DNA of 64,000 bases from Paralithodes platypus (taxonomy: Eukaryota > Arthropoda > Malacostraca > Decapoda > Lithodidae): positions 22,060,612 through 22,124,611 of the forward strand of contig CM064506.1 of assembly GCA_032716605.1 (NCBI GenBank), in the 5' to 3' direction. A program made the translations under genes and the position numbers. This document shows, piece by piece, positions 10,025-19,355 of this stretch. How positions within the stretch are numbered: the stretch's first letter is position 1; each line of letters begins with the position of its first letter. Below the pieces are notes generated by a model, which had not been told where the DNA came from, made no database searches, and saw only the letters and a program-made list of their open reading frames with translations.

Positions 10025-10530
10025 CTTATGTGAAGGGGAAACTCCAATATATATATCTTGTAATTGATGGAAAACAGGTCATATGTGGACGAAATGTGTT
10101 CGTCTTAACTTATAGGCTGGCTATCGCTCGCCAGGATAAAATCGACACCTAAATGACAAGTCTTAATATTGACAAACAAATTGGGCGAAACTTATTAACC
10201 CTCTCCGACATATGACGCAATTTTGAGCCTATTAGGGATACTTTAAAGCCTTTGTTACCATCAGGGGTATTTAGAAACCTTTAGTTTAGTTACTTCAACC
10301 TCTGCAGTTGTCTTTGAGTTAGCTGTGGGCAGAAAACTAATTTTGGAGAGGTAATAATAAGAGTGAGAGAACTCTATTTCTTATTGCTAATCTGGTAACC
10401 TCTGCGCCATATGAGTCTGAAATGGTTAAAATCGTCAAACTAATGGGGCCCTACGTCATAAAATATGACAACTAATGGGGCTAAACATAAGGAAGAAGGG
10501 GGACCAGATAAACGACCCCTCTCCCCTTAA
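10025..10530 (-). mobile_element. family A MITE carrying a nested TTAA element, copy 9
   Basis: The left end is degraded (GGGGAAACTCC, then TATAGGCTGGCTATCGCTCG) and the right end is clean (CGACCCCTCTCCCCTTAA). The element is interrupted at about 10195-10430 by a separate sequence running TTAACCCTCTCCGACATATG to CTGAAATGGTTAA, whose ends are inverted and TTAA-bounded. Confidence 0.72.
10195..10430. mobile_element. TTAA-bounded element nested in family A copy 9
   Basis: TTAACCCTCTCCGACATATGA at the left faces CATATGAGTCTGAAATGGTTAA at the right. An inner CTTTGTTACCATCAGGG / CTAATCTGGTAACC pair also suggests folding. No other copy is seen in the window and no coding capacity is present. Confidence 0.5.
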
Positions 10531-10579
10531 TGCGACGAAGAGACTCATATGTTTCCATTAAGTATCGATACATCTGTTG

Positions 10580-10915
10580 TTAAGGGGAGATTTCCACTTG
10601 AGGGATTTTTTTCTTGACCCCTTTCTCCCTCATGTTTAGCCCCATTGCTTTTGAGATTTTAAGATGTTCGCCCCATTAGTTTGGCGATTTTAAGAACTTT
10701 CATTCCATTAATGTCACTTTTAAGACCTTTCGTGCCATTTAGGTGTCGATTTTTTCCTGGCGAGCGATAGCGAGCCTGTAATTTAAGAGGAACCGGCCTT
10801 CGGCCGGGACATTTTTCTACCGAAAAATGTACAAATTTATTTTGAAAGGGGGTCTAGGGGGTGTAATTTTAAGCTTGATGAAAAAGTAGGGAACAAACTA
10901 AATACCTCCCCTTAA
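10580..10915 (+). mobile_element. family A MITE, copy 10
   Basis: TTAAGGGGAGATTTCCACTT to ATACCTCCCCTTAA. It is one of the best-preserved copies, with all internal landmarks intact. Confidence 0.88.
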
Positions 10916-10988
10916 GGGATTCAGCTGAAATATTTCCGACTATAGTATCCTTTCAGTGTATTGTTATTGGTGTCAAGTCGGGCACCTC

Positions 10989-11450
10989 CAGTTATGGGGT
11001 ATGTGTCTGAGTATGCTGTACACATACATACAGTTATGGAGTATGTGTCTGAGTATGCTGTACACATACATACAGTTATGGAGTATGTGTCTGAGTATGC
11101 TGTACACATACATACAGTTATGGAGTATGTGTCTGAGTATGCTGTACACATACATACAGTTATGGAGTATGTGTCTGAGTATGCTGTACACATACATACA
11201 GTTATGGAGTATGTGTCTGAGTATGCTGTACACATACATACAGTTATGGAGTATGTGTCTGAGTATGCTGTACACATACATACAGTTATGGAGTATGTGT
11301 CTGAGTATGCTGTACACATACATACAGTTATGGAGTATGTGTCTGAGTATGCTGTACACATACATACAGTTATGGAGTATGTGTCTGAGTATGCTGTACA
11401 CATACATACAGTTATGGAGTATGTGTCTGAGTATGCTGTACACATACATA
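10989..11450 (+). repeat. 42-bp minisatellite, 11 copies
   Basis: The unit reads CAGTTATGGAGTATGTGTC then TGAGTATGCTGTACACATACATA. Exactly 11 units of 42 bp fill the interval, and only the first (ATGGGG) and last border differ by eye. Because 42 is divisible by three and the unit lacks stops, several frames on both strands stay open; these are not coding evidence. The array lies 129 bp before a serpin exon. Confidence 0.95.
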
Positions 11451-11545
11451 CTATTACTACTGTAACTATAAATACTGCCACTACTACTATACTACTACTA
11501 TACTACTACTACTATACTACTACTACTACTACTACTACTACTACA
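11451..11545 (+). repeat. (CTA)n microsatellite
   Basis: Imperfect ACTACT trinucleotides between the 42-bp array and the serpin exon's acceptor site. Confidence 0.9.
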
Positions 11546-11579
11546 AAACACATTATTAATCAATAACTTTCCTCGTCAG

Positions 11580-11669
11580 ATCCCGCTATACTCCAGATCG
11601 GGGGAGCTGTCTCTGGTGCTGGTGATGCCGGGAGAACAGAAGAACTTTGTCGCCAACGGACTGGCCAAG
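11580..11669 (+). CDS. serpin, internal exon (third from last)
   Basis: The exon is bounded by TTTCCTCGTCAG on the left and GTACGG on the right. It translates without stops in phase 0 to 30 residues: IPLYSRSGELSLVLVMPGEQ then KNFVANGLAK. In the serpin fold this corresponds to the stretch around strands s2B/s3B, where family members read roughly 'lPY.g.dLSmlvlLP.e', and the SGELSLVLVMPGE core fits well. It joins in frame to the exon at 18855 and then to 20190. The intron after it is 7.2 kb and full of MITEs. The 5' exons (signal peptide, helices A-F) were not found in the first 11.5 kb and are probably outside the window. Serpin identity is supported by all three exons together. Confidence 0.85.
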
Positions 11670-11719
11670 GTACGGAACTTTTTGTCTCTGCTGTTCGAAA
11701 CTAACTAAGACATGTGTGT

Positions 11720-11975
11720 TCAGATGTAACAGAAATGACAGTTGGTGTGTTCAAATGTAACATAAATTAATCGAGTTTAGGAGTAATTAAAGCTGGTTAG
11801 TGGAGAGAACATAATAATTATACAGTTCAAATGTAACAAAAATGATACAAATTGTGTTCAGATGTAACAGAAATGATACAAAATGTGTGTTCAAATGTAA
11901 CACAAATGATACCATTTATGTGTTCAAATGTAACATAAATGATACATGTGGTGTGTTAAAATGTAACCCAGTGAT
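11720..11975 (+). repeat. about 31-33 bp minisatellite (TGTTCAAATGTAAC)
   Basis: Repeats of TGTGTTCAAATGTAACA followed by AAATGATAC, with 6 to 8 diverged units starting just 50 bp after the serpin exon. One gap at about 11770-11820 holds non-repeat sequence. Confidence 0.8.
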
Positions 11976-11979
11976 ACAA

Positions 11980-12438
11980 CCATCCCTCCCACATAAGCAT
12001 CTACCTTCTCCAAAACACACACCCTCCCACACATCCACATAAGTATCTACCCTCTCCAAAACACACACGCTCCCACTAACCCAGATAAGTACCTACCCAC
12101 TTCAAAAATACATACCCTCCGACACACCCATTATAAGTACCTACCTACTCCAAAACACACACCCTCCCACACACCCAGATAAGTACATACCCACTTCAAA
12201 AATACATACCCTACCACACACTCATATATTGTAAATGACTACCCCCACCCCACATACTGTAAGTACCTACCCACACACCCAAACATAAGTACCTACCCCA
12301 AAAACACATACCCTCCCACATAAGTACCCACACACCCCACCATAAGTACCTACCCACTCCAAAACATCCCCTCTCCCACGTAAGTACCGACCCACACACC
12401 CCACCATAATTACCTACCCCAAAACACATGCCCTCCCT

Positions 12439-12522
<84 letters not shown>
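11980..12522 (+). repeat. ACC-rich minisatellite ending in (CA)n
   Basis: Diverged units of about 45-55 bp built on CATAAGTACCTACCCACTCC and AAAACACACACCCTCCCAC run to about 12440. They pass into a pure (CA)n tract at 12443-12521. Codon-like open frames here are artefacts of the repeat. The stretch 12523-12803 holds no recognisable feature. Confidence 0.85.
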
Positions 12523-12526
<4 letters not shown>

Positions 12527-12803
12527 GTACACACATACAGTACACACACAGGGCTATATATTCGCCTACACGTAAGGTTGAGAGGAGGCCATTCCCTTTT
12601 TTTTCGCTTCGCTTCTATGAGAGGAAGTAAGCCATGGAATTCTAGCTGAGGGACTCGTAAAAGGAAAACACCCATTACTCTAGTTGATTTACATAGACGT
12701 TTATTTAATATTACCTAGATAAAAGGCCGCCTCTTTATCTACAGCTTCTCTCTGCCCATCTTCATTTCTCAAAGTTTTATCTATTTTTTTTTAATGGAAT
12801 CCC

Positions 12804-12998
12804 TTAACCGCTTCTTTACCGGTGATGTTTTTTTAATTTTATTCTAACTAGATTTAGAGGAATTTGTGCAGTTTGAGAAAGATCAGAGGTTGGTTAAATG
12901 AGATTGTTCGTAGCCTGTTTATTGCTGGAAACTGAATACAGTGGTCTAATAGTAGCCAGAATATAGTTAAAGGACGTCACAGGTACTGCAAGGGTTAA
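12804..12998 (+). mobile_element. family B fold-back MITE, copy 9
   Basis: TTAACCGCTTCTTTACCGG to CACAGGTACTGCAAGGGTTAA. Internal TTTAGAGGAATTTGTGCAG is typical of the subfamily also seen at 4922 and 6636. Confidence 0.8.
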
Positions 12999-13148
12999 TC
13001 TATAAAAGCTAACATACGCATATGTTTGTTGTTTATATTATTATTTTACTTTTTACATACTTTGTGTTGAATAATTTTGTTGTCTTTGTTTCGCCTTTAC
13101 ATTTTCATAGTTTGGAATTTGTAACCCTGATTAGGATTGTATTTTCTT

Positions 13149-13150
<2 letters not shown>

Positions 13151-13214
<64 letters not shown>
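13151..13214. repeat. (CT)n microsatellite
   Basis: About 64 bp of uninterrupted CT. The stretch 12999-13150 is AT-rich and unassigned. Confidence 0.96.
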
Positions 13215-13218
<4 letters not shown>

Positions 13219-13334
13219 CACACACCCATCTCACGTCCACAACCTCTCGACAAGGGGCTTCTATACAGAGAGTGTCCCCTTTATTTTTCTTTATTATAAG
13301 AGCTATAGATTTCTTTCATTACTATACGTCATCA

Positions 13335-13890
13335 TCATTCCCCCCTTCCTCCCTGTATCCCTAACCCCAAGCCTCCCTCCTTTCACCCTCCATTTCTTCC
13401 ACTTTCCTTCCATATCCCCCTTCTCCTTCCCTACCTTCCTCCCTCTCTCCCTGTATCACTAACTCCAAGCCTCCCTCCCTCTCTCCCTCCTTCCCCTCCC
13501 CCTCTCCCACCCTGTCTTCCCCACTAACCTCAAGCCTTCCTCCCCCAACTCACCCTGCCTCCATCCCCTCATTCTCCCACCCCATTCCCCTACCCACCCT
13601 GCTCCCATCCCCTCACCCTCCCACCCTTCCCCTACCAACCCTGCTCCTATCCCATCTCCCACCTTACCCTACCCTACCCCCCCACCCCCCCACCCTCCAT
13701 CCCCACCCTCCATCCCCCACCACCTTACCCACCCTTCCATATCCCCCCACCCCATCCCCTAACCCCTACCCATCTCCTCACCCTCCTTCCTTCCATCCCC
13801 CCACCTTGCCCCTATCCCCTAACTCCCCGTGTCCCCCTCCCGCACCCATCCCCTCTCCATCCTTCCCCCACTCCCCCCCCCCCCCCCCCC
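13335..13890. repeat. C-rich polypyrimidine tract
   Basis: About 550 bp made almost only of C, T and A on the + strand (CCCTCC, CCACCC, CCCCTACC words), ending in a C18 run. It contains dozens of C3-C6 runs, so the minus strand is strongly G-run rich. No regular period is obvious. Confidence 0.85.
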
Positions 13891-14082
13891 TGCTGTGTCT
13901 TTTATGGGCTAGAGTATTTCTTATATCGCCTCCGAATGGTCGGTCGGTTGGTTGCCTTCTGGGCTGAAAAAAAAAAAAAAAAAACCCGGAAAAGAGTGAG
14001 GGTGGAAAAATAATAGATAAAATGAGAGGGTGAAGAAATCGGGCTATTTATTATTGTTTTGTCTTTATTTATAGGGTGCACA

Positions 14083-14210
14083 CATCAGTTTAGGAAGGAT
14101 CTCTAGTAATGATATGCATGGCTTTGAACTATCTCAATCAACCCTGATATTTTTTTTAATACCATAGCTCCTTCCTAAGCTGCATTGAATCGTCTAAATA
14201 TCGTCCGAGT
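14083..14210 (+). mobile_element. family B MITE, truncated, copy 10
   Basis: Keeps CAGTTTAGGAAGGATCTC, GGCTTTGAACTATCTCAATC and CCTTCCTAAGCTGCATTG..AATCGTCTAAATAT, but both TTAA termini are missing. The next element, a family A copy, truncates it on the right. Confidence 0.65.
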
Positions 14211-14763
14211 TTTAATGGGGTATTGTTGCTTTTTCTGGCCCCCTTTCTCCCTCATATTTAGCCCCATTAGCTTACAGCTTTTAAGACGTTCAATCCATTA
14301 TTTTGGTGATTTTAAGACCTTTTGCGCCGTTACATTGTCACTATGAAAACCTTTCCTGCCATTTAGGTGTCGATTTGTTCCTGGCGAACGAAAGCGATCC
14401 TGCAATGTAGGAGGAACCAGCCTTTGGCTTTGGCATTTGTATACCGAAAAATGCACCAATTTATCTCATAGTTGGGTCTTGGAGGTATTTATTAAAGCTT
14501 GATGGAGGTCTAGTGAGCAAACTGAGAAAACAAGATGAATACATAAATATAACAATAATGATAATATAAACAAGATGAATACATAAATATAACAATAATG
14601 ATAATATAAATAATAATAATAATAATAACATTAATAATAATAATAATAATAATATTAGTAATAACAAAAATAATTATAATAATAATAATAATAATGATAA
14701 TATAATAATATAATATGATAATATAATAATAATGAATGTTATGTAATAAAAATCTCCTCTTAA
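14211..14763 (+). mobile_element. family A MITE with internal repeat expansion, copy 11
   Basis: The left end is TTTTAATGGGGTATTGTTGC and the right end AAAAATCTCCTCTTAA. After GATGGAGGTCTAGTGAGC there is a tandem duplication of about 43 bp (AACAAGATGAATACATAAAT..) and then a (TAA)n/(AAT)n tract at 14608-14745. The expansion sits in the same slot as the poly(A) of copy 3 and the 38-bp array of copy 17. Confidence 0.8.
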
Positions 14764-14822
14764 CAGAGTATTCCCCTACAAAAACTCTTCGTAAAAAACA
14801 TGTGAAAAAGATGAGGGCATAA

Positions 14823-15040
14823 TTAAAGCCGCTGTCATACGAGCGATTTTTCCGTAAATTTTTACGGGCAATTATAGTCTGACAGCTTCAAAATATAAGT
14901 GCCGTAAGAATGATACTACCCAACATTATCTACCTTCGATCTAGTTTGCGATTTCAATGCGAAGGAGCCTCAAAATAGTACGAGAAAAGACTTGTTCATC
15001 GAAAATGGCCGGCAATAGCGCTCATGTGACACCGGCTTAA
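14823..15040 (+). mobile_element. family F MITE, copy 1
   Basis: The left end, TTAAAGCCGCTGTCATACGAG, and the right end, GCTCATGTGACACCGGCTTAA, are inverted. It is about 220 bp with no open frame. Several other copies in the window share GCCGGTATCACACGAGCGC-type ends. Confidence 0.75.
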
Positions 15041-15196
15041 CACTATACCGTCACATAAGAACAATATATATACAGAGTTTTGAGGGGCCTTGACGGAGCG
15101 TGGCAATATTGTTTACTAGTTGGAGGGAAAGACTTAAAAAAAAAAAAAAAAAAAAAAGTAGAGGCACACAAAGGGGGCCAGATTAGGTTCGTTGTT

Positions 15197-15790
15197 TTAG
15201 GCTGGTATCACACGCGAGCCCTATTTCCGGCAAGTTATTCAGGCAATTGAGGTCTGCGGCATCTTTTGAATTATGGTTATATATCATTACAGTCTCTAAA
15301 AGGGGTAGGGGGTATTTTTTGGTCGTATTATCTATTTATTTATATATTTTTTTAGTTTCCTCCCTAGACTTCCTTTAACTTAATACAGCATCCCCTAGAT
15401 CCCCCTTCGAGATTAATTTGTACATTTTTCAGTAGAAAGATGTCCCGGCCAAAAACCAATTCCTCTTAAAATTACAGGCTCGCTTTCGCTCGTCAGGGAA
15501 AAAAAAAAAATGACTCCTAAACGACACGAGAGGCCCTAATGTTGACAAAGAAATGTGGTGAAAGGTCTTAAGATCGCCAAACTAATGGGCCGAACGTCTT
15601 TAAAATCTGAAAACTAATGAGACTAATAACATTAGGGAGAAGGGGGGCCAGACAAATCAACCATCTCCCCTTATAATCGTATAAAGTCGGTCTAGTTTTA
15701 TCGCTTCCAGTGCGAAAATACACCAAGAAATAGTACGAGAGAAAACTTGGTCGTAGAACATTGCCGAAAAATGCCCTCGTGCGACATAGA
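15197..15790 (+). mobile_element. family F MITE split by a family A MITE, copy 2
   Basis: TTTAGGCTGGTATCACACGCG on the left and GCCCTCGTGCGACATAG on the right are the two ends. The middle is displaced by the family A element at 15298-15674. A poly(A) run of 23 bp precedes it at about 15135. Confidence 0.7.
15298..15674 (-). mobile_element. family A MITE, copy 12
   Basis: Left CTAAAAGGGGTAGGGGG, right CAACCATCTCCCCTTA. It keeps AGTTTCCTCCCTAGACTTCC, TTTTCAGTAGAAAGATGT and ACAGGCTCGCTTTCGCTCG. It is inserted inside a family F element. Confidence 0.8.
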
Positions 15791-15823
15791 TGGGGAAAGT
15801 GGTCAGAAGGGAAGATGAGAGAA

Positions 15824-16465
15824 GTTATAACGAGCAGCCTACTCCTTGTTGTACAGTTATAACGAGCCTACTCCTTGTTGTACAGTTATAACGAGCCTAC
15901 TCCTTGTTGTACAGTTATAACGAGCCTACTCCTTGTTGTACAGTTATAACGAGCCTACTCCTTGTTGTACAGTTATAACGAGCCTACTCCTTGTTGTACA
16001 GTTATAACGAGCCTACTCCTTGTTGTACAGTTATAACGAGCCTACTCCTTGTTGTACAGTTATAACGAGCCTACACCTTGTTGTACAGTTATAACGAGCC
16101 TACTCCTTGTTGTACAGTTATAACGAGCCTACTCCTTGTTGTACAGTTATAACGAGCCTACTCCTTGTTGTACAGTTATAACGAGCCTACTCCTTGTTGT
16201 ACAGTTATAACGAGCCTACTCCTTGTTGTACAGTTATAACGAGCCTACTCCTTGTTGTACAGTTATAACGAGCCTACTCCTTGTTGTACAGTTATAACGA
16301 GCCTACTCCTTGTTGTACAGTTATAACGAGCCTACTCCTTGTTGTACAGTTATAACGAGCCTACTCCTTGTTGTACAGTTATAACGAGCCTACTCCTTGT
16401 TGTACAGTTATAACGAGCCTACTCCTTGTTGTACAGTTATAACGAGCCTACTCCTTGTTGTACAG
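15824..16465 (+). repeat. 29-bp minisatellite, 22 copies
   Basis: The unit is GTTATAACGAGCCTACTC then CTTGTTGTACA. The first unit is 32 bp with an extra CAG; the remaining 21 are 29 bp and identical by eye except for one T to A change near 16073. The source of the unit is not evident elsewhere in the window. Confidence 0.95.
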
Positions 16466-16837
16466 TAACTTATAAACATTTGTGGACCTTTTTTATGTTT
16501 TTGTTTATGCAATTATAACTATCTGGGTTGATTTTTAGATAGAACTTGCTTTTCAATAAATAGTATATATATATTTCTATAGTCGATATATAGACAAATA
16601 TATATTATTAATTAACTTCCATAGATATACTTCCATAATTAGAAATAGGTGAGGTCCACGAATTGTTATGAGTGACTGTACACTCGAGGAAAAGAACAAT
16701 ATCTGTACACTGGTGAGCTGTGTAAAATCTGGTGTGAACGGAATATATCGGGTGAAACAAACGACAGTGAGGTATTATCACAAGATTTCGACCCACTTCC
16801 TGAATGTTTAGAGCGTTAGTGTAAAGATCGTTGTTAT
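16466..16837. other. unassigned AT-rich sequence
   Basis: About 370 bp. A short piece (GCAATTATAACTATCTGGG at about 16509) resembles 28100-28120, so at least part is a dispersed repeat. No gene is seen. Confidence 0.4.
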
Positions 16838-16980
16838 GAAGAATCTGTGGCAGTAAACAGGGTTACGGGAGATATTTTGATGCCTGTTAATTGATGTAGG
16901 CCCTTTTTGAACTGAATAAAAATCGTCTAATAGTAGCCAAAATAAAGATAACATTACGTCGCCGGTACAGAAGGGGTTAA
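16838..16980 (+). mobile_element. family B MITE, right half only, copy 11
   Basis: GAAGAATCTGTGGCAGTAAAC to GCCGGTACAGAAGGGGTTAA, with the left arm missing. Confidence 0.7.
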
Positions 16981-17153
16981 TATTGTTCAGGTTTAATTAC
17001 ATAACATTTTGGTGTGACATTTTAAAATATAATATTAATTGAATTAAGCTCACACACACACCCTATGCTATAACAGTTTTACAAATTTATATCCAGTACT
17101 GTTTGGTTCAAATTGAGTTAAATATTATCAAATAGATATTTCATGTAGGCGGG

Positions 17154-17369
17154 TACAGTCGGCCAAATAAGTGATGTCTCGGCTGTCATTGCGTTTGGTT
17201 CGCTCTGTGCTGTATCGATGTCTGTCAGATGTTGAATAGGGTGGGTAAGTGTAGGAACATGTTTGTATATCTCACTCGAAATAAATATATCAAGTTATAG
17301 TTATTGTTGATACCAATTATTGATCAAAATATACTTGGTGCCGAGTAATCACTTATTTGGCCGACTGTA
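17154..17369 (+). mobile_element. family C mariner-like MITE, copy 1
   Basis: TACAGTCGGCCAAATAAGTG at the left and CACTTATTTGGCCGACTGTA at the right form a perfect 20-bp inverted repeat bounded by TA, as in Tc1/mariner elements. The internal segment at about 17217-17245 reads GATGTCTGTCAGATGTTG then AATAGGGTGGG. That is nearly the unit of the 30-bp satellite at 39.8-64 kb, in its minus orientation. No transposase is present. Confidence 0.88.
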
Positions 17370-17582
17370 CAGTCGGCCAAATAAGTGATGGCTCGGCACC
17401 AAGTGTATTTTGATCAATAATTGTTATCAACAGTATCTCAACATTATTTCTTACTGTCGATTGAGATATATAAGCATGTTCTTACACTTACCCACCCTAT
17501 TCAACATCTGGCAGACATTAATACAGCACAGAGCGAACCAAACGTAATAGCAGCTGAGACATGACTTATTAGTGCTACCGTA
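17368..17582 (-). mobile_element. family C mariner-like MITE, copy 2 (inverted neighbour)
   Basis: It abuts copy 1 in opposite orientation and shares the central TA, giving the palindrome CCGACTGTACAGTCGG. The right end is decayed (CTTATTAGTGCTACCGTA). Internal 17496-17524 reads CCTATTCAACATCTGGCAG then ACATTAATAC, matching the satellite unit in its plus orientation. Confidence 0.83.
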
Positions 17583-17586
17583 CAGT

Positions 17587-18005
17587 TAAGTCGGTGTCAC
17601 ATGAACGCTTTTCCGCCAATTTTGTTCAGGCATTTGTGATCTGAACTAAAGTGTTATAATATTCAAGTGTTTTTCTATCATCAATCATCAGTACAGTTGC
17701 ATATATATCTACTTCGAAAATGCCCTAGAATATTAACCCCTTCCGTACCGGCTACTTTCTTTTTATTTTACTCTGGCTACGATTAGAGGATTTTTACTCA
17801 GTTTAAAAAGGGCCTCCAGTAATTAACAGGCTTCGAACTATCTCATTTAACAATTTTTTACTACCGCAGATCCTTCTTAAACTGCACAAAATGGTCGATA
17901 TGTAGCTAGAATTACATTTATAAGACGTCACCGGTACAGAAGGGGTTAAGAAAAGAAACTTGCTTATAGAAAATTGCTCGAAAAAAATCGTTCGTGCGGT
18001 GTGAC
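17587..18005 (+). mobile_element. family F MITE split by a family B MITE, copy 3
   Basis: Left TAAGTCGGTGTCACATGAACG, right AATCGTTCGTGCGGTGTGAC. It is interrupted at the TATTAA near 17733 by a complete family B element. Confidence 0.68.
17733..17949 (+). mobile_element. family B fold-back MITE, copy 12
   Basis: TTAACCCCTTCCGTACCGG to CACCGGTACAGAAGGGGTTAA. Nearly intact, with both arms (TTAGAGGATTTTTACTCAG / CACAAAATGGTCGATATGT). Confidence 0.85.
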
Positions 18006-18031
18006 AAACGATTTTTGGCAGCTTCAAAATG

Positions 18032-18249
18032 TAAAGCCGGTATCACAAGAGCGCTTTTTCCCTCAACATTTATCCTCAACACTGATCTGGCAGCTTGTGA
18101 GGTCAACTTTTTAAATATTTCGGTTATGTAAATTCATCTATCATCAAGTCTAGTTTCCAATACCAGTGACAAATATTCCAGAAATGTTGCCAGAAAAATG
18201 TTGATCATCGAATGTTGACTTGAAAAAGCTCTCGTGTGATACCGGCTTA
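18032..18249 (+). mobile_element. family F MITE, copy 4
   Basis: AAAGCCGGTATCACAAGAGCG at the left and GCTCTCGTGTGATACCGGCTT at the right give an inverted repeat of about 20 bp. It is 218 bp long without coding capacity. Confidence 0.8.
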
Positions 18250-18337
18250 TTGAAAACACCGACGAATTATGTTGATATTAGGATAAAACCAACTATTTTG
18301 AATTATTGGGTTTTGCTAATCAATGTTCACTGCTATG

Positions 18338-18584
18338 TTTTAGGGGGAGGCTTTCGTTTTTTTTCAGGACCCCCTTCTCCCTCATGTTTAGCCCCACTAG
18401 TTGTGATATTTTAATGCATTCACCCCACTAGTTTGGCGGTGTTAAGATCTTTTTCCCATTGCTTTGTCCATTTTAAGAACTTTCGTACCATATAGGGGTC
18501 GATTCTTTGCTGGCAAGCGATAGTGAACATGTAATGTACTAACAAATGTACACACTTATCTCAGAAGTGTTTATTTTATTATTA

Positions 18585-18650
<66 letters not shown>

Positions 18651-18775
18651 AGTCTGTAATTTACCGACAAATTTACACTTACCGGTATATCTGAAAGGAT
18701 GTTTTTATTATTAATTAATTTATTATTCTAAAGATTGATGGAGTTCTAGTGAGCAAACAAAAATCCTCCCCTTAA
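18338..18775 (+). mobile_element. family A MITE with (AT)n insertion, copy 13
   Basis: The left end is TTTTAGGGGGAGGCTTTCG and the right end AATCCTCCCCTTAA. The GGCCTTCGGCC part is lost. A (TA)n tract at 18597-18646 and short flanking duplications lie within the 3' half. It ends 80 bp before a serpin exon. Confidence 0.75.
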
Positions 18776-18854
18776 GCATTTCTTCCTCCCGATACAAACA
18801 ACAGTAACTCACTCACTCCTCCCTTCTCTCCCCCTCCCCCTCCCCCCCTAACAG

Positions 18855-19007
18855 CTGGAGTCTAGTATGAACCCCAGGCGGTGGGGTCACGTGATGAGGT
18901 CCATGCTCCCTAACACCGTCAACTTCAAGATGCCAGTCTTCAGGCACCGCGCCTTCCACAACTTCTCCGCCATCCTCGCCGATCTGGGACTGGCACAACT
19001 CTTTAAG
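18855..19007 (+). CDS. serpin, penultimate exon
   Basis: A polypyrimidine tract ending CCCCCTAACAG precedes the exon and GTGGGGG follows it. The 153 nt encode 51 residues in phase 0 (LESSMNPRRWGHVMRSML.. to ..ILADLGLAQLFK). It matches the serpin stretch where a helix is followed by 'v.vslPkFkie..ydL...L..lGm.dlF': here VNFKMPVFRHRAFHNFSAIL and LGLAQLF. The Pro-Val-Phe replaces the usual Pro-Lys-Phe. Codon use is GC-rich compared with its surroundings, as expected of a real exon in an AT-rich intron. It connects in frame to the exons at 11580 and 20190. Confidence 0.9.
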
Positions 19008-19029
19008 GTGGGGGTTAATATATATACTG

Positions 19030-19047
19030 TATATATATGTATATATT

Positions 19048-19115
<68 letters not shown>
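19030..19115. repeat. (AT)n microsatellite
   Basis: Imperfect then perfect TA dinucleotides immediately after the serpin exon's donor site and before fold-back element G. A second AT tract (19323-19360) lies on G's other side. Confidence 0.95.
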
Positions 19116-19120
19116 TAGAC

Positions 19121-19322
19121 TACAGTAGATCTGGACTGGACACGAAAATGGAATTTGCAGTAAGGGACCCAAAATCGGAGAACAAACCCCTAAGTTCGAA
19201 CCCCGAAACGGTGAAAATATCACATTTTCGTGGTTTCATGGTTCGAACTTGGAGGTTCGTTCTCCAATTTTGGGTCCTTTACTGCAAAGTTCCATTTTCG
19301 TGTCCAGTGCAGATCTACTGTA
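19121..19322. mobile_element. family G fold-back element
   Basis: Left TACAGTAGATCTGGACTGGA pairs with right CCAGTGCAGATCTACTGTA, and the pairing continues inward for about 80 bp (GACACGAAAATGGAA, GGACCCAAAAT, GGAGAACAAACC and complements). TA at both ends fits a mariner-like MITE. It sits between two AT microsatellites, as if inserted into one. Confidence 0.85.
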
Positions 19323-19324
19323 GC

Positions 19325-19355
<31 letters not shown>

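Noticed and set aside
10921..11566. Four overlapping open frames of 158-201 codons with 14-residue repeats
   Set aside because: The 42-bp minisatellite is a multiple of three without stops, so several frames stay open. No homology and no flanking coding sequence.
12211..12675. 154-codon minus-strand open frame with a Cys-Val repeat
   Set aside because: It runs through the (CA)n tract and the ACC-rich minisatellite; simple-repeat translation only.
18220..18414. Possible extra serpin exon between 11669 and 18855
   Set aside because: The open stretch spans the end of a family F and the start of a family A MITE. The two flanking serpin exons already join in phase and at adjacent parts of the fold.
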